From the NCBI RefSeq assembly GCF_900116235.1, contig NZ_FPAA01000018.1:1-40666 (forward strand): a DNA stretch of 40,666 nucleotides. The letters are read 5' to 3'. Position 1 is the stretch's first letter; each line of letters starts with the position of its first letter. The stretch comes from Marininema halotolerans (GTDB taxonomy: Bacteria > Bacillota > Bacilli > Thermoactinomycetales > DSM-45169). The notes beneath the pieces are model-generated. The model did not search any database and had not been told where the DNA came from. It saw only the letters and a program-made list of their open reading frames with translations. Below are positions 32,172-40,570 of the stretch, piece by piece. The translations under genes and the position numbers were made by a program.

Positions 32172-32555
32172 ATGACTATGGTTCATTTATTTTCCCAATG
32201 GATAGAAAACGCTGCTGAAAGTTACTTTGGACCAGGGATTGAGATCGAATTTGAGTTTGAAGGTACGATAACGAATATCAAGGAAAATGAGTTTATTGGT
32301 GAGGTGAGGGTGTGGGACAATGGCATTCTAGAACTACAGATAGCGGACTTTGATGAAAAGACAGTTCTTTACGAATATCATCTCATTGATGAAAACGTAT
32401 CCTTTGATCATCTTTTGAGTAATTACAGAGAAGTATTTCAAACAGGTCGGTTAAAAACGAAGGATACACTGCGTACGATAAAAATCGATGCGTCCTATTG
32501 GAATGGGGACTGGGATGTGTATATTGAAAGAAGAGGGAAGGACTGGGGGAGGTAA
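32172..32555 (+). CDS. probable immunity protein, TriTu-like family (copy 4)
   Basis: 127 residues; AAGGGGCGG precedes the ATG. LFSQWIENAAESYFGPGIEI, RVWDNGILELQIADFDEKTV, YEYHLIDENVSFDHLLSNYR, EVFQTGRLKTKDTLRTIKID, WNGDWDVYIE. Shares the C-terminal half with 26807 almost word for word, while its middle is closer to 8533, so the family has recombined within the island. Confidence 0.7.
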   Translation: MTMVHLFSQWIENAAESYFGPGIEIEFEFEGTITNIKENEFIGEVRVWDNGILELQIADFDEKTVLYEYHLIDENVSFDHLLSNYREVFQTGRLKTKDTLRTIKIDASYWNGDWDVYIERRGKDWGR

Positions 32556-32941
32556 CCTAAAAGGAAACTGATAAATTTATGTACATTCAAAAGGGGTAGA
32601 TCGTCGATAGGATAGTTAGTTTCAAATGGAGTAACGGGGTGACAGTTCAGTCGTGTTGACAGGGATTACTCGGATAGCCTATAGATCCAAGTCAGTGTCA
32701 AAAATTAAAGGGCATTGCCCTTATTTAGGTTAAGGGTCGGTTTCAGGCATATTGGTTTGTCAATTAAAGCAAGCAGTAGATTGTTTATGGTAATGGATGG
32801 TCAGTCGTGAACAGACAAAATGTTGAAAGAGCTGCTAATGACGTCGATGCAACATCATACCCTGTATAGAAGTTATTGAGTTAACGAGGAAGTATGGTTA
32901 TGCTGACATAGGATAAGTGATATGGGTACAAATAATTACTG
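32556..32941 (+). pseudogene. gene-free stretch with a relic of the HEAT-like immunity gene
   Basis: 32822-32900 reads VERAANDVDATSYPV, stop, and the DNA aligns with 22317-22395 (VESVSYEVDATLYP, then ATTGAGCTAACG). Only this part of a second copy remains. No other relic seen. Confidence 0.55.
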
Positions 32942-33442
32942 ATGAATCGAGGGGTAAATGTGTGCTTTCATGAGATTGAAGTGATTTCTATTAGGGGGCG
33001 AGTAGCACTCGCTGTTACTTGTATGATAGAGGTCTGCAAACAGTGGGAAGTACATTCTGTAAAAATGAAGGCGTTTCTTTCTCACTTTCAGGACTTTACT
33101 CTCGCTAGGCAATTGGATAGGTGGGATAATGAAATGAGAATGTACCTTCCTGAAGAGGATTCAGTGGGTACCTATGCAAGTGAATTTGGATTTGATCACT
33201 TATCATTAGATAAACAGCGAGTAATTTATGAAATGATTGATGCTCTCTACGAAGTAAGCCAAGGGAACTTATATATAGGATTTAAAAACGAAAATACTTT
33301 GGAACCCTTAAGGGAAATGATTAAAATCATGAATGAAAATAAAATAAATATACCTCCCATACATCCCTTTAAGAAATCTAGAATCACTGAAGCTGGAGGC
33401 TGGGGGTTTGCAATTCAATATAAAGAGTTTATTGACAAATAA
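32942..33442 (+). CDS. probable immunity protein, unassigned family
   Basis: 166 residues if ATG 32942 is used; the GTG at codon 7 (32960) is better placed behind CGAGGGG. Pattern: RVALAVTCMIEVCKQW, MIDALYEVSQGNLYIGFKNE, TLEPLREMIKIMNENKINIP, FKKSRITEAGGWGFAIQY. The NLYxG, L-rich helix and GGWGF motifs seem conserved in a family I have seen beside toxins but cannot name. The N-terminus may have been cut by the deletion that removed the gene before it. Confidence 0.62.
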   Translation: MNRGVNVCFHEIEVISIRGRVALAVTCMIEVCKQWEVHSVKMKAFLSHFQDFTLARQLDRWDNEMRMYLPEEDSVGTYASEFGFDHLSLDKQRVIYEMIDALYEVSQGNLYIGFKNENTLEPLREMIKIMNENKINIPPIHPFKKSRITEAGGWGFAIQYKEFIDK

Positions 33443-33698
33443 ATTTTCGAAGTATGAGACAGTGTATACTTTTGAATAGCCGGACGATTGTATGTCTCTA
33501 TAGAGTCGGATAACAAGGCGAACTTCCGATATATGAATAGGCACTTCGTAATAGGAATTGGGATGTTGGTAAGGAGATGGCTTTCAACTAGCAAAGAAGC
33601 AACCTAAAAGTATCAGATGGGATAAAATGGGATGAACAAATGACCTAAATGAAGAATTTCCGATCCGCTTTAGGCATCGAGAAGAGGATGGTGGCCGT

Positions 33699-34079
33699 AT
33701 GACTTTGTATGAAGAGTGCTTGGAGGCTTTAGGTGAAGGGGTAGAGATTCTTTCAAAAAAGGATTCAGAGGAAATATTTGAATGGTTTGAATCTAATTTT
33801 TTTATTTCCTATGGAAGAATCGATTGGGAAAAAAGTAAAGGTCTAACCCTTATTAATTCACTTGAAGAGTTACCGAAATGTATTCAAAATGAGATGGTAT
33901 TTATCCTATGGGATGAAGCAGATACCCCAGTTTTAAAAGCTAACTTCAGAACGGTATTGGATGTCATTGATGACGTCACTGCAGTAAGCTTTGACACATG
34001 GCTAGTCGGGAGAGATTCAGGATATGTTGTAGAATATCATCATGAAGGGGATATCACTATAGCGATATTAGACTTGTGA
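33699..34079 (+). CDS. probable CDI-type toxin immunity protein
   Basis: 126 residues; GATGGTGGC upstream. TLYEECLEALGEGVEILSKK, GRIDWEKSKG, FILWDEADTPVLKANFRTVL and DVIDDVTAVSFDTWLVGRDS, then YVVEYHHEGDITIAIL. The WDxADxPVxKA and DDVTAVSFDTWL segments match a Bacillus family that I recall annotated as CDI toxin immunity protein. Cytoplasmic. No toxin remnant recognised in the 250 bases before it. Confidence 0.68.
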   Translation: MTLYEECLEALGEGVEILSKKDSEEIFEWFESNFFISYGRIDWEKSKGLTLINSLEELPKCIQNEMVFILWDEADTPVLKANFRTVLDVIDDVTAVSFDTWLVGRDSGYVVEYHHEGDITIAILDL

Positions 34080-34080
34080 A

Positions 34081-34269
34081 TTGAAGTATTCATCCCCACT
34101 ATCAAATTTAGACCATATAGCAAAAATCGATTGCTATCACCAATCTCAAATCGATTTTATGCTACTAGCGCTTGGTGATTGTTTTACAAATAATGCAGAT
34201 AATAAGGGTCGCTTTGAAAATAAGTGGGATCATCAACGAATTATCCTGGGAATTTTAAGAAGGGGATAG
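34081..34269 (+). pseudogene. short open frame, probable gene relic
   Basis: 62 codons from a TTG one base after the previous stop, without a ribosome site: KYSSPLSNLDHIAKIDCYHQ, MLLALGDCFTNNADNKG, WDHQRIILGILRRG. KYSS recalls the start of the gene at 27227; the rest does not match it. Probably joined pieces cut at the right by the TnpB copy. Confidence 0.35.
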
Positions 34270-34332
34270 TTTTTGGGGATAAATAAAAGTCTAGTAACCA
34301 GGATTCATGATACAGTATTAACATTTCCTCAA

Positions 34333-35220
34333 TTAAGGCGGATTCCTTCGCTCGTTTCTTTAAAAAGCAAAATGATCGCCCACGCTTTAAAAGCAAACGC
34401 AACCATGTCCAGTCCTACACCAGTCAGTGCAACCATCCGAAAAAAGGAAAATCCACTGTCGAGGTGGTAGCCAATCGGATCAAGCTTCCGAAACTGGGGT
34501 GGGTGCGGTTTGCTAAGTGGCGTGAAGTAGAAGGACAGATTCTTTCGGCTACCATCCGGCGAAATCCTAGGGGAAATACGTTGTATCCGTCCTGTGCGAG
34601 ATCAGCGAGTGTCCAGTTTTACCTATGGCTAAAGGGAAAGCTATCGGCGTAGATTTAGGGCTGAAGGACTTTGCCATCCTGACCGATGGAACCAAAGTGA
34701 AACGGTCCCGCTATTTCCGCCAGTATGAAAAGAAGCTAGCCCATGCGCAAAGGATTATGAGCGTCGCATCAAGTGCGGTTCCAAATGGCACAAAGCACGG
34801 ATCAACATCGCCCGCATTCATAAGAAGATCGGGAATGCTCACCATGATTTTCTCCATAAGCTGTCTTCGAAGCTGATTCGTGAAAACCAAACGATCTGCA
34901 TCGAAGACCTTTCCGTCAAGAACATGGTGAAGAATCACAAGCTAGCTAAATCGATTACGGATGCGTCCTGGTCAGAGTTTGTTGCCATGCTTACCTACAA
35001 GGCAGCATGGCATGGACGAAACGTGGTGAAAGTAGGGAAACAGTTCCCATCGAGTCAGCTATGTTCTTCTTGTGGCTATCTCAACAAGGAAGTAAAAAAC
35101 CTCAACCTTCGAGTATGGACATGCCCCACATGTGACTCTCACTATGACCGAGACATCAATGCATCCAAGAATATTTTGCAAGAAGGACTTCGATTACTTA
35201 CCGTTGGGACGACGGTCTAA
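34333..35220 (+). pseudogene. tnpB: tnpB, 5'-truncated and frameshifted (copy 3)
   Basis: Starts inside the gene (KADSFARFFKKQNDRPRFKS), continues through STVEVVANRIKLPKLGWVRF, a frame change near 34575, KAIGVDLGLKDFAILTDGTK (first RuvC aspartate), a second frame change near 34765, then [40 protein letters not shown], the zinc ribbon CSSC/CPTC and DRDINASKN to the natural stop. The last 98 codons are near identical to copy 1 at 79-375. Not functional as a nuclease. Confidence 0.9.
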
Positions 35221-35302
35221 GCTTGAGGATGATCCCATCGGTAGATGGGAGCTTCCAAGAATCCCCCACCGCTAAGCGTTAGCGTAGGTGGAGGAGGTTC
35301 AA
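35221..35302 (+). ncRNA. IS605-type right end / probable guide-RNA scaffold (copy 3)
   Basis: 82 bases matching 376-457 with a few changes: GATGGGAGCTTCCAAGAATC, hairpin CCCCCACC / GGTGGAGG around AAGCGTTAGCG, end GGTTCAA. The adjacent DNA from 35303 would be the guide. If transcribed it could act with a TnpB made elsewhere. Confidence 0.5.
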
Positions 35303-35339
35303 ATCTGAGATTAAGATGTAACAGATAGGAGATTATGAA

Positions 35340-35927
35340 ATGATCAGGGATATAACCCTTTTATTAGTTCCTAAGGAAAAGATATTAATTCAGCAATTGA
35401 AAGGGAAGATGATCAGTGATATGCAAATTGATTTGGCGGATACCAAAGAAATAAAAAATAATTGCTATTATAACATGTGTTTGTCTGCTAAAATTACTTG
35501 TTTAGAAGAGGAGTTTGCTTTTTATAGTGAAGCAGTTAAGACTTTTGATGATGAAGAATTTCCTCGATTGCATTTTAATTATTTTAAAGATGACTCTAAT
35601 GATTTTAAGCCATTATACACCGGCTCAACAAGGAAGGAAGACTATGTAGAAGAAATCGAAGTTATTCATGATCATATAGAATGGATGGAACATAGTGGTC
35701 CTTGGAATCTTAAAATTGATGTAGGAATCCTACTTACTTTTAAGAGTAATAATTATCTATTTATTTCACTGCTTGATTCATCTGTTGGTTTAATGGAAAC
35801 TTACTATGGTAACGACATATCATGGATATTTGATAGAGAGGCAATACTGGATATCTATATGATTGAACCTGAATCTGTCAGCCATTTGAAAAGAGACCGT
35901 GTAAAATTAACCCGTGAAACTGGTTGA
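35340..35927 (+). CDS. probable immunity protein, unassigned family
   Basis: 195 residues; ATAGGAG lies 10 bases before the ATG, 37 bases past the element end. Mixed alpha/beta: ITLLLVPKEKILIQQLKGKM, DEEFPRLHFNYFKDDSNDFK, WNLKIDVGILLTFKSNNYLF and ISLLDSSVGLMETYYG, DISWIFDREAILDIYMIEPE. No family recognised. Immunity role by position only. Confidence 0.6.
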   Translation: MIRDITLLLVPKEKILIQQLKGKMISDMQIDLADTKEIKNNCYYNMCLSAKITCLEEEFAFYSEAVKTFDDEEFPRLHFNYFKDDSNDFKPLYTGSTRKEDYVEEIEVIHDHIEWMEHSGPWNLKIDVGILLTFKSNNYLFISLLDSSVGLMETYYGNDISWIFDREAILDIYMIEPESVSHLKRDRVKLTRETG

Positions 35928-36109
35928 AGTAAGGCGTTCCATGTAAGTATCATAATGGTTTGTTTAATAAGTGTTCTATGGTGTTTTTTCTACTGTACGA
36001 AAAGAGTTGGCTAATCATGCGCCTGTTCATAGCCATAAGCAATTGTATTAGGAGATGGGTGTAGGGAAGATAACTACATGAATGACGATCTCATCGAAGC
36101 AGGTGAAAC

Positions 36110-36484
36110 ATGCGAATTGTAGTAGAAAAAGTAGAAGATGCTCATCATGTGAAATTTTCATCACTATACGGAGGCTGTTTGGCACAGTGGGAAGGTTCGT
36201 CTCCCTTAATTGGAAATGCATACGATGTAGAGATTGATATACCTTGTGTCTTAACCTGGGGATTAGAGGCTACGTATAGTGAAGAAGAGCAGTATCAAAT
36301 TAAAGAGATAGGTAGAAAAATTCTTGTCATAGGTAAACTAGAATCAATTCATGATGATGGGTATGCAGTCTTTCGAATGGGTGAAAGTGTAACCTTACTA
36401 GAAATTAGGGGCATTCAATTTTCGAAAATGGTTTTTCTCAAACTTGAGATAAACAATCTGATTTTACATGAGATTTCTTTATAG
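36110..36484 (+). CDS. probable immunity protein, unassigned family
   Basis: 124 residues, mostly beta strands: RIVVEKVEDAHHVKFSSLYG, GNAYDVEIDIPCVLTWG, KILVIGKLESIHDDGYAVFR, then VFLKLEINNLILHEI. AGCAGGTGA is the ribosome site. It resembles small beta-barrel immunity proteins in general character but no family is recognised. 35928-36109 holds nothing clear. Confidence 0.6.
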   Translation: MRIVVEKVEDAHHVKFSSLYGGCLAQWEGSSPLIGNAYDVEIDIPCVLTWGLEATYSEEEQYQIKEIGRKILVIGKLESIHDDGYAVFRMGESVTLLEIRGIQFSKMVFLKLEINNLILHEISL

Positions 36485-36537
36485 ATAGGTAGAAAAGAGG
36501 GCCGTTCAAAATTTTTCTATCCATAAAATTTGTGCCT

Positions 36538-36573
36538 TTGCAGAAGAACTACTGAAACAGGGATTCTTCATGT
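36538..36573 (+). pseudogene. 3' scrap of the EEELPNxGFF family
   Basis: AEELLKQGFFM before a TGA, matching the last codons of 14060 and 27227. Confidence 0.45.
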
Positions 36574-36647
36574 GAAACCGAGGAAGAAATCACTGCGAAA
36601 AAGTATGAAGAATACCAATCGAATGGGTGAAAGGATCAGCTTCCGGC

Positions 36648-36683
36648 AAAAAAGCCAAAAACCCTTAGGGTTTCTGGCTTTTT
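36648..36683. terminator. bidirectional terminator between the island and the nuclease gene
   Basis: AAAAAGCCA ... TGGCTTTTT with inner AACCCT / AGGGTT; A-run on one side, T-run on the other, so it serves the minus-strand nuclease and the plus-strand island. Confidence 0.8.
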
Positions 36684-36716
36684 CTATCGTTTGATGGGGA
36701 TGTAACCCAAAGAACT

Positions 36717-37799
36717 CTATTGATTCTTCGTGCCCTTGGTTGGTGTTGTCACAACTGCAGTGCCCCATTCGCCTCCATCGGGAATGCGAGCCCACGATGC
36801 CCCTTTGACAGAGAAGCGATAGTGATAGGAATCGATGACTTTCCCATCTGGCGCTAGCAATGTCACATCATCGCCGTTGTTATTAAAGTAAGAGAAAGTT
36901 TCCCAAACGAAAAAACCTTTTGCTGGTAGAGTGGTCCCCTCTGGAATGGTATGAGGGGAAGATCCGCCTTGAACGATGTCATCGATGATATATCCCCCTA
37001 GATCCATCGGTTGGTTACTTGGATTGTAAAGTTCAATAAACTCTTTGGTAGTGTTTGATTCTGGATTGGGTAGGACTTCATTAATAAGCACGTTGGGCTG
37101 CTCTCCATTGCCATCTTCTCTTGTATAACCGGCTTCCTTGGCATCAGATTCTTTAAGGAAAAATACGCGCTGTTCAATTGGGACATCGTTATACTGAGTA
37201 GGATCCACATATTTTTTGGTCTCGTAGTTCCCCACATATTTATCAGGATCTCGTTTTCCGATTCGAAGGCGGAATTCAAAGGGCATTTCCTTGAGTGGAT
37301 CCGACGGATCCCACATCCCAGCACCCGTGTTTTGCGCAACTTGAAGAGCTGACTGATAGTCCTTGTAGTGACTCATATTTGGCCAGATATAGTACGGGAT
37401 TGCATAACCAAGTCGCACCATCTCTTCGTTGATGTCCAGTTTATCGGTATGAATATACGCTAGGAGACGTCCATATTGATCCTTGACCGTTTGATCCGTT
37501 TCTACAGTGACTGGAGTACCTTCTGGGAGCAGCTTCTTCAACTCGATCTTGGCTTCTTCACCGTACTTCCCTTGACTTTTACCTAGATAATTAGTCTCTG
37601 GTGCATCCATCGAGAGCAGACGTACTTTGGTACTCCCTAGTACAGGTTCATTCAAATGAACCGTATCCCCATCCACTACCGATCGAATCGTAGAAGAGTA
37701 CGTAGCGGCATGGGCATGCGTTGGCGCTATCCATAGAACGATCAAGGTGCAGATGAATAACCACCGGGTCCCCTTAATAAACGACCATTGCTTACGCAT
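36717..37799 (-). CDS. secreted thermonuclease (SNase) with lamin-tail domain
   Basis: 360 residues on the minus strand with AAAAAGGAGGAAA before the ATG. Residues 1-31 are a signal peptide (charged start, FICTLIVLWIA, cut after AHA). Residues 33-165 are a staphylococcal-type nuclease: VVDGDTVHL, VRLLSMDAPE (catalytic Arg), YGEEAK (Glu) and YGRLLAYI (Arg), so calcium-dependent DNA/RNA cleavage outside the cell. Residues about 235-345 are a lamin-tail domain (VLINEVLPNPES, FIELYNPSNQP). Catalytic residues present; GC higher than the island. Ordinary chromosomal gene. Confidence 0.93.
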   Translation of the reverse strand: MRKQWSFIKGTRWLFICTLIVLWIAPTHAHAATYSSTIRSVVDGDTVHLNEPVLGSTKVRLLSMDAPETNYLGKSQGKYGEEAKIELKKLLPEGTPVTVETDQTVKDQYGRLLAYIHTDKLDINEEMVRLGYAIPYYIWPNMSHYKDYQSALQVAQNTGAGMWDPSDPLKEMPFEFRLRIGKRDPDKYVGNYETKKYVDPTQYNDVPIEQRVFFLKESDAKEAGYTREDGNGEQPNVLINEVLPNPESNTTKEFIELYNPSNQPMDLGGYIIDDIVQGGSSPHTIPEGTTLPAKGFFVWETFSYFNNNGDDVTLLAPDGKVIDSYHYRFSVKGASWARIPDGGEWGTAVVTTPTKGTKNQ

Positions 37800-38026
37800 A
37801 GCAGGTTTCCTCCTTTTTCAATGAAGGCGCCTCGCAAACGATGTGCCTACGATGTAAGCTACTACGTCAACCCACAACCTCCTGCTAAAATTTTCATAAT
37901 ATTTTATGATAAATCCACATTCTAGTAAATTCACGACAAGGTATGTAGGTATGTACCTCGATAATCATGAGCTGACCAAGAGAGAATGGTTTATAATGAG
38001 GCAAATAGAGTGATTTTGGCTAAAGG

Positions 38027-38380
38027 ATGCATACAGAATTAGGAGATGGTAGGGTGCTTAGCTTGCAATTAATGAGAAATATGGATGAGCAGTGGGATGA
38101 TGTAGATCACTTTCATTTATCCTACGATATCGATATTGGGGTGAGTGAAGACCCCTATGAATATGAAGTATTTCAGGTGGATGTGGTGAGCCCAAAAAGA
38201 CTTGCCAGTATCGTGGAGGATGGCAGGGTAGAATGTGGGAGGGGTTATCTAATCATGAGTGATTTTGATATCCACAAAGTGAATGCCACAATTAAACGAA
38301 TTCTAACAATATGTGAAGCGGAAAGCTTCGAACAATCGGTGGATCACTTAAGTAAGTACTTTCGGTTACTATCTCGATAA
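38027..38380 (+). CDS. Imm8-like immunity protein
   Basis: 117 residues. YEYEVFQVDVVSPKRLASIV, GRGYLIMSDFDIHKVNATIK and the end FEQSVDHLSKYFRLL match the Imm8 plan (F.V.V.SP..L, GR..LI..D.D, L..YF). The ATG at 38027 is only one base after AAAGG, so the natural start may be missing. 37800-38026 holds the nuclease promoter region, without clear hexamers, and no relic. Confidence 0.68.
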   Translation: MHTELGDGRVLSLQLMRNMDEQWDDVDHFHLSYDIDIGVSEDPYEYEVFQVDVVSPKRLASIVEDGRVECGRGYLIMSDFDIHKVNATIKRILTICEAESFEQSVDHLSKYFRLLSR

Positions 38381-38398
38381 TTGAGGGGATAAATCGTT

Positions 38399-38829
38399 AT
38401 GAGGATAGTATCAAATGACATTAATGAGATAATGAATGAATTTGATTTTACAGATAGTATGATTGATGGTCTTACGTTTAGGGATAATTTTTCGACTTAG
38501 AAATCGATATCGACTTATACTTTACCGGAGAAATAAGAGGAGAGAAGAATGTAAAATTAATTTTTAAAAATTTCTCGAGTATAAATTTCAATTATAATGA
38601 AACGATAAAAGAATTATATAATGAAAAGCTCTCACCAGCGCAAATCTTTAGTTGGTTTACAATCGTTTTTCTTGAGCTGGGGGAAGTAGAAGGATGTCAT
38701 GATGAAAAATACGCGGAGATTTACACATTTGATTTTGAAAAGCCTTGGTTAGATATTGTTTTTGGTGAGATTGAGTTGGTAGATATTCAAGGAAGTTTGG
38801 AGCAGATCAACGAAGATGAAGGAATATGA
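38399..38829 (+). pseudogene. frameshifted immunity-like gene
   Basis: Starts at ATG 38399 behind TTGAGGGG: MRIVSNDINEIMNEFDFTDS, MIDGLTFRDNF, then a one-base deletion near 38490 gives TAG at 38498. The other frame continues unbroken to 38829: DLEIDIDLYFTGEIRGEKNV, FKNFSSINFNYNETIKELYN, EKPWLDIVFGEIELVDIQGS. About 143 codons in all. A single recent frameshift or sequencing error would explain it. Family not recognised. Confidence 0.75.
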
Positions 38830-38904
38830 GTGGGCCTTCGATGTAGTTGTATCTTTCATTGATCGATTGTAACTAACAGGGGCTCAGTAGAAAGGAAGGG
38901 TTGT

Positions 38905-39513
38905 ATGGATCCATTCAAGGACCATCTCTCTCATGTAGAGATTACCGAAGAGACCTTACCCGCTGATACTACTTGGCAACAACGGGTCTTTGACAACTGT
39001 CACTTTCAACAAATGAGTATGGAAGAGTATCAACTGATTGGCTGCCAATTCCATCATTGTCACTTTAGTCATGTTCGCTTCAATGCGGCTGTATTAAAGG
39101 GATGTCAATTTATCTCCTGCCATTTTAATGATACCGATTTTTTTGGTACCTCGATCATGGATTGCAAGATGACCGGCTCTGAATGGGAAGGTGGACGATG
39201 GACTGGAGCCACCATTCATACGGGGGACTGGTCCTTTGTTTCATTGCGTCACCAAGACTTATCGGGTTTAGACTTACGCAATATCGACTTACGTGAAGCT
39301 GATCTATATGGATGTAACCTAGCCAATACGGATCTCCGTGAAGCTCTGCTAACCCGTACCAACTTCAGTCAATCCCAATTAATTGGCGCTGATCTACGCG
39401 GCGCGCAAACCGATGGTGTAAAGTGGAGTGATTTTTCATTGAAGGGTGTCCATATCGATGGCGTCCAGGCAATCGAGATTGCCCAATCCTTCGGTGCTAA
39501 AGTGGATCATTAA
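38905..39513 (+). CDS. pentapeptide-repeat protein
   Basis: 202 residues; GAAAGGAAGG before the ATG. Residues about 30-185 form A(D/N)LXX-type repeats: CHFQQMSMEEYQLIGCQFHH, FISCHFNDTDFFGTSIMDCK, LSGLDLRNIDLREADLYGCN and LANTDLREALLTRTNFSQSQ, which fold into a right-handed beta helix. Length is close to Qnr and MfpA proteins that bind DNA gyrase, but that target is not shown by the sequence. GC and codon use are higher than the island, so probably native. Confidence 0.92.
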   Translation: MDPFKDHLSHVEITEETLPADTTWQQRVFDNCHFQQMSMEEYQLIGCQFHHCHFSHVRFNAAVLKGCQFISCHFNDTDFFGTSIMDCKMTGSEWEGGRWTGATIHTGDWSFVSLRHQDLSGLDLRNIDLREADLYGCNLANTDLREALLTRTNFSQSQLIGADLRGAQTDGVKWSDFSLKGVHIDGVQAIEIAQSFGAKVDH

Positions 39514-39606
39514 GAGATTACCGAAAGGATCTAAGGGAGAACGCTCCACACCGAGTTTCACTTGAGAAGGAAGGTTAATTTATAATCATTAAGGAGGGCC
39601 TACCTA

Positions 39607-40092
39607 ATGGAATATATCGAAGTCCTAATCTGTGATGTAAGAAAAGATAATATTGATGAGTTGGTATTTAATGATATTATAATGGATCGAAGTGCTATAA
39701 AGAACTCGCATTTTTATGACAAGATGAAAGAGGAAGACTTAGAACTTGATGATATCCTGTCACTTAAGAATGTGTTATCTCCTTTCGGAACAGGTAGTAT
39801 GTTTGTCAATACATTAACGATAGGCAGTATCCTCATCCACGATGTATCGATTGTGATATCCTTTGATGAAGTATACGGAGATATCGTTTTTCAATTTCCA
39901 GAGAAAGAAGTTTTGGATGAAGGTGGGGAAATTGACAAGCAACGTTGCAAAGAAATCACAGAATACTTCCTTTTTCTTATGAATAAGTACAATTTTGACT
40001 CGGTGAAATTAGGTTATGACCCTATCGATGTAGTAGGTAATGTATTGTATCATGTGAACGGAAAATCGATAGTTACCAATGAAATAGATTGA
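39607..40092 (+). CDS. probable immunity protein, unassigned family
   Basis: 161 residues with a strong AAGGAGGGC site. MEYIEVLICDVRKDNIDELV, MKEEDLELDDILSLKNVLSP, TIGSILIHDVSIVISFDEVY, GDIVFQFPEKEVL and FDSVKLGYDPIDV. Alpha/beta protein of the size and acidity common in the island; family not recognised. It is the last island-type gene before the window end. Confidence 0.6.
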   Translation: MEYIEVLICDVRKDNIDELVFNDIIMDRSAIKNSHFYDKMKEEDLELDDILSLKNVLSPFGTGSMFVNTLTIGSILIHDVSIVISFDEVYGDIVFQFPEKEVLDEGGEIDKQRCKEITEYFLFLMNKYNFDSVKLGYDPIDVVGNVLYHVNGKSIVTNEID

Positions 40093-40157
40093 ATTTGACG
40101 ATGTCAATGTAGCAGATTGCGATGCATCTATGATCGGTTTGTGTGTAGGAAAAATAG

Positions 40158-40182
40158 AGAGCCCTGTTTCTCACAGGGCTCT
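40158..40182. terminator. intrinsic terminator shared by converging genes
   Basis: 10-bp perfect stem AGAGCCCTGT / ACAGGGCTCT. On the minus strand it is followed by CTATTTTTCC, so it fits the MBL-fold gene; it also closes the plus-strand gene at 39607. Confidence 0.75.
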
Positions 40183-40216
40183 TAGTTGGTATGTGAATGT
40201 GGATCCGTATCAGGAT

Positions 40217-40567
40217 TTAGTCTCTAAAAGCAAATACATACCGGCTATATAACCCAGGTTCGTAATAAAGATCCGATCCATGGGATGAACTAATAAGCTT
40301 TGGCTTTAGCTCATCAATAATCGCTCCGCTATCGATGTTTTCATTAATATTAACCGTAAATTTTTTAATAGGAGGATAGAGATTCGTATTGCTCGTGCTA
40401 AAAAGATCCCCGGTTAAGAGCACATGATCTTTTTCATGATGATAGACGACATGCCCTGGAGAATGCCCTGGTGTCAGATAATACTGTATGGGTAGGTGGG
40501 TGAAAAGATCCTTGGTTAGGGGCTTTACCTTATCCTTGACACCTGTCTCTTCTAAAGTTTCTTTATC
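40217..40567 (-). pseudogene. metallo-beta-lactamase-fold hydrolase, 5'-truncated
   Basis: Minus-strand frame with the C-terminal half of an MBL-fold protein: IQYYLTPGHSPGHVVYHH (second metal histidine in HSPGH), VLLTGDLFSTSNT (metal aspartate in GDLF) and PKLISSSHG (last histidine). The N-terminal HxHxDH half is missing: open reading stops at a TAA (40568-40570) where the IS-type end begins. Probably disrupted by that element; the other half may lie beyond the window. Confidence 0.82.
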
Positions 40568-40570
40568 TTA

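Noticed and set aside
36998-37339. Second minus-strand frame of 113 codons inside the nuclease gene
   Set aside because: Overlaps the SNase-LTD gene in another frame without its own signals.
36717-37799. The thermonuclease as the toxin of the island
   Set aside because: It has a normal signal peptide, a lamin-tail domain, native-looking composition and opposite strand; it has no Rhs/Hint leader and no adjacent immunity partner of its own.
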